From Balanoglossus misakiensis (taxonomy: Eukaryota; Hemichordata), in assembly GCA_040954595.2 (NCBI GenBank), contig CM082589.2:7998001-8062000 (forward strand): a DNA stretch of 64,000 nt, read 5' to 3'. The notes below the pieces were generated by a model. It saw only the letters and a program-made list of their open reading frames with translations. It was not told the DNA's origin and did no database searches. A program made the translations under genes and the position numbers. Positions 54,090-64,000 of this stretch are shown one piece after another (positions within the stretch are counted from its first letter, which is position 1; each line of letters opens with the position of its first letter).

Positions 54090-57000
54090 AAATGAGACCT
54101 AAATATGGCTATCAAGCTCCTGTTACCTTTGAAGGCCTAATGTATGTTACCTTTATACCTACCAAGGTTCCCTAAGGCATTTCAGGCATTTTCCGTTCAC
54201 AACATTGTATCCGACTTCACTGTCACTGACTACTAAAATCCACCCTTTGGGAATATAAGACATCGTGCAATTTGTAACTGCCACTATATACTATTTGTGG
54301 TTGTTTTTATACAACCGTTTCGTCCATCAAATATTTGTTGTCGTGAGTTTTTGGTGGGCGCGGCAATGTCTTTCCATAATATCAGCGTTGGGTACTTTTT
54401 TCTTTCGCTTGGCGAAAATATGGACTTAAATGTCCACATAAACACGAATCTGAAAAATATCACCACCACCACATTATTGGACGAATTGCAAGAATTCTGT
54501 GCACACTGAAATTTACCCCTACATGTCTTTCACATATGTTACAGCAAACAGCCGCGCCTCTGGTAGGTGAGTACAGTGATATGGGATGACATCCCGTGAA
54601 TGTGTGTTTGAAACTAAGATAATGAAAATAATGAGACAGATGCTGCTAATGCGCCAGTAACGTTTGTACTTGATTGCTCGGAGTTCAACCTGTCCGACCG
54701 TCTCTGATGGATTTGGCGAAGCCTACGGGGACATGTGACTAATGATGATATTTGAAAGCAGTTTCCTTGCGAACACATTGCGGTAGATGGGACAGATAAA
54801 CGGCAATGTTTTGTATCGCCGCTGTTGTCAGCCGCGCACGTAAGGTAGTTTCCAGTTGTCATGATGGGGGGGGGGGGGGTCCGGAGGATGTAGACTTTGA
54901 CAGCGAAGGACAGGGTCACATTTGATCGTTGTCAACTTCGGATAAGTAGAAAATTGGAGTGTTTTAACGATTAAAATTTGCTACAAGTAGAAGCTATGGG
55001 GCTTAACGTAATAAAAGAATTTTATAAATATCACTTTAGGTAGAAAAATAAAAGGGGAATATAATATTTTGGTCGAACATTTCGAATATTATGTTTAGTT
55101 TTATATCTCGTTTCCATAGCAACGATTGTACATATAGGTTGAAAATACCTGTTTTTCTCAAAGTTTATCACAACAAAGAGGATGACTGATATCTTTTGGA
55201 TAGGAAAGTATATAAGTTTGAGTTTAGGCTTGAAAGAATCAATTTGCTGACAAACATAGCTGTCAAGTTTGTTCCGATGTTGCTTATTACTCCTACTGCT
55301 TACCACACGAAGCTTGTTTCCCCTGCAAATGGACTACAACATAGTTTGCTGTCTTCAAATAATGATTCCGAGAAAACGATCCAATGTAATAAAGATCAAA
55401 TTTCGAAGCACATTGTATTTTAGTTAACAGTTAATGTCATCAACTCAAGCTGTGGTGGAGGTCTCCTGCACAGACACAGTAATAACCTTTCAAAGCGTCG
55501 AAATGTTTGGTTATATATATACAACGCACGTATTCACAATGGCGCTCAAGGCACTTTAAAATTATACATCCAGTTGGCTGATGGATTTTTTCTACCATCT
55601 AGAGGCAAAACAGAATAATGAAATTATTTTCAATGACATCTGAATTTCTGGCAGTGTCTATGTTTAGGCTGGGTTGTTTGAAGACCCTCTAAGTAAAACG
55701 ATAGTTTATGTTTATCCTTGATTTTTTAATTCATTGGTGGGCACAACAGCTCCCCCCCTCTCCATCGTATGAATCCTCCCTTGATGTGTTATGATCAGCC
55801 ATGGCGATCGCAAAGCGCCTTATCAGTATATCGTTGTATTCTCATTAGATTTCAATTGCAAAGCTATCACCACGCGCATTTTACGGTGCCAGGGATTGTA
55901 AATGACAGTGTTGATTTTTTTCTTTATCCCACACGTACGCCATTAAGATTAGCTTCTTCTTTACTCATATGCTAATGCTGTATGACAATCAAAGCACATA
56001 TACAATGAATTTCTTTCCGCTAAGTGCTCGGAGTCAAACATGACTGACAATCTTCCACCGCAAAGACGAAATATGAATTAACCTTGTTTTCCGAAATAAA
56101 GACTCGAGATACGAGAAATAATGCAATTTCTAAATACCAATTATTTTTTCAAATTCAGCAGATATTTAATGCATTTTAGCGCTTCTTCGTAAGTTAATTT
56201 AATTCTGCATTGTGTTCAGGGCAACACATTTCAACTAATTACAACGCTAGGGTACAAAATCCATTATATATATATCAAGGCAAAAACTCAAAAGATGTCC
56301 TGCTACACTAAGCGCTCAGAGATACATTTATGTCAGTGAAAAGTAACTGTGAGACATCCGGGCAATTCCTCGCAACATTAACCAATTCAGTCACCCCCAT
56401 ATACTTTGGCGGCTTTGGCCGACACTCACACATTCTATTTTCGTTCCTGCTATATTACTGGAAAATTGAGTTATTCCCCAGTAAGAGTATAACCAGCCAA
56501 AATCTGAACATGATTATATTAATCATCGTCTGATACAGGCTAACGGATGACTGATATAAATGTATGTTCGAGCAGATTTTGCATATTAAAACCAAACTAT
56601 AGATACATTTCCTGATTAATAAGTAAATACAACCAGTTTTGAATGGAACATGCACATGACGAAATAAAGCTCATACTATTCCATAACTGTTATGACGCGA
56701 TGTTTTGAATGTCATTGGGAGTTTGTTAGATAGACGTGCAGGTGTGGAATAACGAAGACGAGAATTAAAAGAAAACGCCATCGTAATTGCCCTACTCATT
56801 TATCTCGCGTCGATAGTCTATGCAATGAGGCGGCCAAAGCACAAATACTCGTGCAGTGACCGATAGGAAGAATTATTCTATTTAAGGATTTAAATACACC
56901 CGTCTATAGTATCTGCGCAATCGTTAAGTAAGAGCTTTCATATCTGTTAAAATTAGCAATAGCATATCTGGTAAATGCTACCGACTCAAATGTCATTAAG

Positions 57001-58980
57001 AAGCTAGCGTCTGTTGATTTCCCTTGGGTTGCGCTCATGTAGGAGACATCTCGCCGTTGATTGAATCGCCTTTTGTCCTTTGAGAATTTATTACAACCTG
57101 GGGAGACTTTCACGCCATTTTCATCATGACGTCCGAAAATGCGCTTCATGGTGTGTGAAAAACGTCTACTCAATGTCGCTTCCATTACTTGACAGGACTA
57201 ACTATATGCCGAGTGCGGCGTGGCATTTACAATGTGGTGAGGCCCAAGAGAGTTTGAACCGATACAGATTTTTTCCTCATTTTGATTCACTAATTTGCTG
57301 GCATTAAATGAAAATAATTCACAAGGACTTGCTGTATAATGCCACCATTATGATGGTGTCAAATATCTAATCATTCATGTTCTTTATAGATGAACAACAT
57401 ATCGGTGAGTATATCTATAAAAGATACAACTTGTTTTGACAACAAACTAGAGTTGACGACAGAAAGAAGACACACACAAGTTCATTTTCATATGTCGTTT
57501 GAAGTGCTTTAGCATTGTCCGTCAGGATTATTCTGTGGTTCACTACAACATAACTTTGGTATTGCCTGTCATTACTGTGAGAATGAAGAAAAATAGTCCC
57601 TTTCAGAATTCAATTTTTCGGAGAATTTGCTGAAAAAACAATTGACATGCCAGTTCCATTTTACACTTGGTTACAGCAAACCCCACGTATAACATGTCAA
57701 AGCTTACATACTAGTGATTTAAGTTTATTATAAGCCATCAAATAACTATGCTAATTAATCACGTGTCCATTGAATAATTGTTTGGTATTTCATGGCATTT
57801 ATGCAAATTTATATAAAATGCAAAAAACGAAGAATGTCATTTTGTTCGTCAGTTATCCCTCCTCGGGATACATGTTACTATAGTGACTTAAGTATGTCAA
57901 CTCGTTTTAAGTGTGTACCACTTGACAACGGAAAACGTCACTTTGTATTCTGAGCTGGCTCAGTACAGCCTGTGGGTTCCCTACTCCCAACACTTAGCTG
58001 TATAAGTGAATATGTTGCTTATTCGCTTATTTACGGCCATGTGCGCCAATCTCATCGATTTTCTTGTTAAAGCGAAGCAAGGAGGTAAAATTCTACTTTA
58101 CAGACTAATGAAATGTAATACAGCTTCAGACATTACTCTGAACAAGTCCTTTCCAAGAAATCCTATAGTAACGGCTACTTTCAAGGAGAAAAACACCGTA
58201 GGCGTATATAGTCTTGCCATAATATTATTTTCAATGTTTTGTCATTTAGTAATTCAAGGCCAGACTCACTTTACAGTCTAGCTACCTAATAGGACATTAT
58301 GTCCCTAAACGATCCAAAGTGGGGTCAAGAAGTCAATCTGTTGACATGAGTTACTAATACAGAACGTATAAACAACCGTAAACTATGGCTTAGTGCGTTC
58401 AAAGGAAAACAAGATACAGGCACCTTTCCTTCAAAATCACAATTACTGATTTTTGTATAAAGAAAGAAAGGCAAACGATTTCAGTTATATGCCTTCTAGA
58501 AGGTGCAAATTTACGAAAGCTTTGTTTCAAAGAATGTCAAAATAAATACTTATGCCTATACCAAGAGTAAAGTTTGACGACATGGGATGCCTTTCGAGTT
58601 TGTTAAAAAGTTGCTTCTCATTTCACCAAGTAGCGCAATCAGCGATGATTCCAAATCACCAATTTATTTGTCAAAATATTTTAATAGTCTACATTTATGT
58701 CATGACAAGTTTTGTCTATATATTATTTCATATTACGCTGCTATGTTACAAAATACAGAATCAAATCGTGCCCAGAGCGAATACAAGTGAACTATTGGCT
58801 TCTGTTAGGAGATTGCAAGGCTTGAAATTGTTTCCCACGTGGACCTTCATCATCTGCGGCCGAAAAAATGAGTTGTCCTGGTCGCCATGTCGATCTATTT
58901 TCACTCACAATTATTTTCAGTTTGTCATGATAAATTATTAAAGAAAATAAAGATGTGTCACCATGCACACTGTTTTTTGT
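54090..58980. other. Intergenic DNA, no gene recognised
   Basis: Several 60-130 codon ORFs occur (for example 58,552-58,941 plus), none with a recognisable domain or consistent splice context. A G-run of about 11 at 54,867-54,880 is the only notable simple sequence. Confidence 0.5.
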
Positions 58981-58987
58981 GTGCTTT

Positions 58988-59014
58988 GTTGTTGTTGTTG
59001 TTGTTGTTGTTGTT
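58988..59014. repeat. (TTG)n microsatellite
   Basis: Nine TTG units, soon followed by a GGGGGG run. Confidence 0.9.
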
Positions 59015-60776
59015 TTACTAGGGGGGTAAAGCCATGATCAGAAACAACTCTTTCACTTTTGGCATGGCTTTCTGTCGAGGAAACCTGAACACAAATGCAG
59101 TCATCTTTCCTATAGTTGCTGATACAATGGCAACGTTTTAGTTTATTTTAGTACACTGATTCATCCCAAAATATCCATTTATCTGCAATTGTCGTGAAAG
59201 GTGAAACACGAACTCTGTCGGTGAGTCTATACATAGTGTTGATATATATTTTAAACATGTTCCATCTATTTATGCTAATTTTTCCCATGTATCATATCTA
59301 CTGATCGTGTAACTCCTTGGCGTTGTATGAACATTTCAATCTAGGTTAGTAATCAATCATTGCATCTGGTGAAATGTATCTGGTAATGAAAACCTTTATA
59401 GTTAGAAAATAAAAATAGTTGTGATAAATTTACATGACTGAAGAGTGTCACGACTCGGAAATGATTTGGACACACGAGATAAAACGATTAAGTATATTAA
59501 TAACAACACAATGATCCTAGAAATGGAACTGAATGATGGAACTCGATTCTTTGTTTAGCCGCCGCTGTTTTGGTTGTAATCTTGGCGGGCATTCAATTGT
59601 TTTCCTGTGGTCTCTATGTAACGTAACAGTTACCACGTTGTGTACTACATGATGTAATAGCCCCTTTGCCTGCGGAACCCGTTTGACGTCTCATACATGT
59701 GTCTTTTTTGGCGGTAGTACTGGAGACTCCCGTGAACTTATCATCAAGCAGTTATCTTTCAGGTCTATCACTCTTCGGATTTTGACTATTTTGCACACAT
59801 CTCCTGTGCCATAAAAATGTGTCACGTTTCACGCTGGCCGAATGGTCAAGCTGTCAGTGAAAGGCTTAATGCAGCAACACACGCTTCCAATCCGTGCTCA
59901 GATACAATACGTCCTCAGTGTTGTAACCAATAACTTGTGACAGAGGGCTATTCCCATCTACCATGCAGTGTCTACTTAGGAATGTCGGAGCACTACAATA
60001 AGGAAGACAATGATATGTCCAGTCAATAAACGGGAGAAAGTCATTTGCAAAAGTCGTTTACATTTAAAACAGACCGTTGATAGCCATCAGTAAGACAAGA
60101 TTGGCAGAATAGCGACAGGCTGGTCGGCTCATTATCTTTTATATAGTTAAAGACTTGACATACCGCTGAGAGCAGTTACAAAGGATGATCACAAAATAAC
60201 ATCGGATGCAATAACTGCCTTTAAGTCAAGTAACTAACCTTGGGAAACCAACCCCTTCGGTTTCTGTATGAGAATAACTACTCAGCCCCGGAATCAACGT
60301 GCAATGAGCACGGTGCGTTCGTCAATAACTTAATTATTGACATCATTAACAGCTACAAACACACAATCCATTCGCTGACATTTTCATCAGTCTTCTTCAA
60401 CCAGGTACAACGGACACGTTATTTAAATAACCTTTTGTAAGACCACAGTTAACATTTTGTCAACCCTGTATTGTTGAAATGTCCCTTTGAGGTTTAAAGC
60501 GTACATTAGTCATAACCTGGTAGTTGACATTCTACAGAGCCATGCAGTAGAATTTGTTCACTCGAGTATGTCGACACGTAGCAGTTAATCAGAGCACAAG
60601 TCATTGACGAGACTTCGGTTTATCTACTTGTAAGTTAATCTAAGAAACATCTCAACAAACACTTTTAGTAGTATGGATTCCCATATACGTATGAGACGCG
60701 CGGGAACACCTTTAAAGTGAGGCTCCCTAAGCCAAAGGCCACATCTATAGTGGCCGGGAATAATTAACCGCCCACA

Positions 60777-60891
60777 TTGCACCAAAGCGGCACGCCAATT
60801 GAAAAACAGCTTAACCCCTCCTCCCCCCCAACTCCTCGTTGGGGGAGGAGGGGTTAAGCTGTTTTTCAATTGGCGTGCCGCTTTGGTGCAA
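60777..60891. repeat. 115-bp near-perfect palindrome
   Basis: A 51-bp arm (60,777-60,827, starting TTGCACCAAAGCGGCACGCC) is matched without mismatch by 60,841-60,891. AAC/GTT pairing extends inward and leaves a tiny loop around CTCCTCG. No target duplication or interior is evident, so it may be a minimal foldback element or an inverted duplication. Confidence 0.85.
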
Positions 60892-61157
60892 GATTGTTAC
60901 GAGTTCCAGGACAGATTACAACTGGCCCAGATAAGGCAATAACCCTTACCCCTTTGTTGTATGGCCATAAATATAGGAACTTTGATGGACACTGTGTTTT
61001 AATTGACTTGAGTTTACTTCATATATTTTGTTTTGTTTTGTTGTTGAAGCAAATAATCTCTTTGATGGGGAGACCATTTTGTCACAGTTCGAAGCATACT
61101 TGGTCCATGCTATTTAGAACTTCCATATCTTCTGTTAGAGAGGGGAAGTGGTTTATA

Positions 61158-61327
61158 AGTATATACGGTCACTTCCAATCTACATATGCCCATATATGTC
61201 AAAATTGGCCTATTTGAGTGTTCTAAAGAACCTTTTCGCGTGTGCCGCCCACTGATAATCTGTGATTGGCTAGATCTCAATTTGCCATGGTAACTGTAGC
61301 TATATTTGCATAGGTGACCGCAAAGGT
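61158..61327. mobile_element. MITE family M2, third copy (degraded)
   Basis: 'gtatatacggtcac' and 'aggtgaccg' ends, with interior 'gtgttctaaagaac', 'cgtgtgccgcccactgat' and 'ggctagatctcaatttgcca', match the copies at 22,219 and 46,777. The left flank is TATA rather than TTAA and the right end is altered (caaaggt), so the boundaries are approximate. Confidence 0.75.
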
Positions 61328-61329
61328 CC

Positions 61330-64000
61330 AACGCAACACGGCCGCTAAGGGGATGCCGTTTGTAATGTTCATAACTATTCATTATGTTTGACGCCCGCAG
61401 GCTTGCAGATAGGTCAATGTACTCTCTATAGGCCTGACCGATACTATTAAAACGTTTGGGTGGTATTTAACACATTATGAAATACATATATACATGTATC
61501 TGAATGTGGGATATAAAATTTACGTGGCTTTGATGAGTATATTGACATCAAGCGACCCTTATATAACTTCAATTATTTATAATCGAGGGATTTGAAAATA
61601 GATGGTTGGTTCTGTTATAAGTAAAAAAGGTTGGGTTCATATAAGTACAAAATGCATTTGAAATAATCTAGAACAAGCAACGTGTAAACTATCAGATTCA
61701 TAACATGATGACATGTTTGTACATGTACATGTTTACTGCTATGCATCGACGTTCACTTATAAAAAGAACTTGCAATATTCTGAACAACACACGGTGAGCA
61801 TGTTTATTTGATGTAAAGCCGATGGATGTGGATATATCTATTCAAATACGACTAAAGCTTTACGGCTGTCTGATAAAAAAGTTTAAGGGATTCAAAGCCC
61901 AAAGCACTGCATATATACATATGTAAATTACCTGAAGAGTGTGTTATGAACACTCGACATGAAAAATCATATGTGTCACTTGGGTAGGCAGTAGATATAG
62001 CACTGCCCTTTTATCGTTGAAATATTCGAATATTTTGTTTTCAAGTTCATGTTTATCGTAAACATGGACTTTCGACTGAATATACTACTAATTTGTTAAC
62101 GTATTGTTCGTAGACAGCGAATTAACGCAGGAAACGATCTCTTTAAAACCAGGCTTCTGTAGAGTCTATCGCGACTCTGGAGACAAACGTTTTCATCGCA
62201 AAGACTTTTGCCGAACGATCGACAACTAACATATGGTAAGATGGCACACAAAAAAGCAAACTGGCAAGCTATCGTGTTTACTGAAATTCAATATCAGAGA
62301 CCAGTGGATTTTATGAAGACATCAATCCGTGCTACATTCATGAGGGACCCTATACTTCACCATTCATGTAAACCACACCCTATATCCTATGACGTGTGAA
62401 TATACTCTGTCGGTACCTTCCTTCCGTTGCAGCCTCTTGCAAATTTCCTGTTTATTTCGTCTTCGAATATTTCATCAAATGCCGAGTAAACTCCGAAGGG
62501 AAAAGGTGTGTGAAAGGTCGGGGCTTTCGATCTCAGGGGGTGTGTTGTTGCACACCTCGGGGAGGGCAACGTTTTCCATTCAATCTTTACATGTTACTGT
62601 GTATCCTTGAATTTGATCTAGATGTCTGACAAGAGATAAAGAGAACAATTTATTTATTAGCCATTTGGGATTTGTGAGTTCTCTTTCATTTGACGCAGTT
62701 CTTTTGACTCTGGTGGTTGTGTGCGCACGCGATGCTAGTATCACATGTTCACCGTCGAGACCTTACAAATGGTCAAGGTGACTTGGTTTATGTTGAATTG
62801 AGAATGGCACGTAATTTTCAGTCTCAAATCAAATCACATAACAGGTTTTGCTCTGACCTTTTTACTTAAATGATGTTGAAAGATAAGCCATTGAAAAGAA
62901 AAGCAGTTATCTTCAATTTGACTTTAGACGTAAGGTATATGCTTCTCTTGGACGTATATAGCTCTCCACATCTTGTGGCAGTGGACGTCCGTGAAGATTT
63001 GCATGGCACAGAGGCAGTAACAGAAGTCATTAGATGGCAGTTTCAAGTCGAGTTTCTTTAAGAGAGATTATCTTGGACTTAGAGAGGATCTTATAGAATG
63101 TCTCATAGGTCACCACGAAAACCATAATACAAACCGTTACGGTGTAGTTCTCTTAAAGTGTGAACCTTTATCACGTTTCAGGCGATAGATGCGTGCCTAT
63201 TGATTCTTTATGCGCCTCTCCTGACCCGAGGTCATTTTTTAATTATCAGACATGCACAAGTAACATACAGAGAGAGAGAGAGAGAGAGAGTGAATATCCA
63301 AACATACACACACATGTACTTAAATAATCGTTCACATGGTTGACATGATTCAACTCACAGAGAAATGCACAAAAATCTTCATTGAATATCGCCCTTTTCA
63401 AGAAAAAAAACAGATTCGTTGACCAGAGTAGAAACGGTACTGTAATAAAATTTTAGAAATGGATTTTCAAAAACAAAAATCGTCGTTTCAATTCAATCTA
63501 AATATACTACGATGATGACACGGCAATAGAATAACATTTAGCTCTCTCGTGTTTGGAAAGCTATAAACCCTCATAAAATTTTAAAGTCCACATGAAAATA
63601 CAACATAGCATACTGATTAGTACAGAATCGTGTCCGTTCTTATGAAACTACAGGACTGGTTTTATAGAAAATTAAAATATTTTATTTCGACCCAGTTATT
63701 TCCAATGAATATGCGTTCTAAAAGGCTTTCTGTTCGCTTGTCGTATTAACTATTATTTTTATCTTGTGACCCCTAATAGCACGCTATTTATAAGCGTCAA
63801 CAACCTGCAACTCTGTTTTCTCTCAGGATGGCACGTATACATACGTCGCTTTGATTGATCTGTTCCCTCAAATAGATGTCGACCACCATACTCTGTGAAA
63901 AAGCAAAATGGAGATGTCACATACATAGAATGTAGTACTATATCTACTGCCAAACAAATCTTGACAGTAATTTTGTTGTCGAATCGATCACGCTAAATAT
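61330..64000. other. Intergenic DNA, no gene recognised
   Basis: Only short unrelated ORFs and an (AG)n tract (63,269-63,291). I see no transposon ends or RNA gene. Confidence 0.5.
63269..63291. repeat. (AG)n microsatellite
   Basis: About eleven AG dinucleotides. Confidence 0.9.

Noticed and set aside
59828-59903. tRNA-like segment (TGGCCGAATGGTC A-box-like and GCTTCCAATCC B-box-like)
   Set aside because: Spacing would suit a tRNA, but the acceptor ends do not pair, the D-stem is poor and the B box lacks GGTTC. At best a decayed SINE head.

Overview
This is a window of animal nuclear DNA, not bacterial or viral. The protein-coding genes are split by GT..AG introns, the noncoding DNA is AT-rich and full of microsatellites, and transposon families of animal type are everywhere. 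The one recognisable gene family encodes single-pass membrane glycoproteins with TSP1, EGF, Ig-like, von Willebrand factor D (VWD), EGF and IPT-like domains. It is related to VWDE (von Willebrand factor D and EGF domain protein). With the vertebrate-type TTAGGG motif seen inside one transposon, an invertebrate deuterostome (hemichordate, amphioxus or echinoderm) is a reasonable guess, but the sequence alone does not fix the species.

Left third (1-22,850): two tandem, same-strand VWDE-like genes. Copy A is cut by the window edge; its last 12 coding exons run from 823 to 5936 (766 residues). Copy B is complete: 15 exons from 13,639 to 21,820 give a 974-residue protein whose splice phases all agree, with a signal peptide, a transmembrane helix and a TATA box. 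The duplicated block (1-6763 and about 16,119-22,844) includes introns and 3' UTR and is about 95% identical in protein. One patch around the exon that ends the VWD region is clearly more diverged. Between the genes lies a dead, 5'-truncated Ty1/copia retrotransposon with a 3' LTR (7346-10,858). Insertions present in one copy only (a 9-bp-TSD foldback element in copy A, a TTAA element in the 3' UTR of copy B) can be sized exactly against the empty site in the other copy.

Middle (22,850-40,000): no confirmed gene. It holds a chain of small DNA transposons, including one that carries an inverted pair of TTAGGG arrays. It also holds a four-unit tandem array with conserved splice-like signals, a truncated pogo/Tigger-like transposase relic, minisatellites and local duplications.

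Right third (40,000-64,000): a gene desert as far as can be read. It contains several TTAA-flanked MITEs, two 3' ends of non-LTR retrotransposons in opposite orientation, a 115-bp palindrome and simple repeats. Open reading frames of 60-150 codons here resemble nothing I recognise.

The two VWDE-like genes are the only functional unit I can support. They look like recently duplicated cell-surface proteins that are probably processed at polybasic sites. Everything else is mainly transposon and repeat biology.
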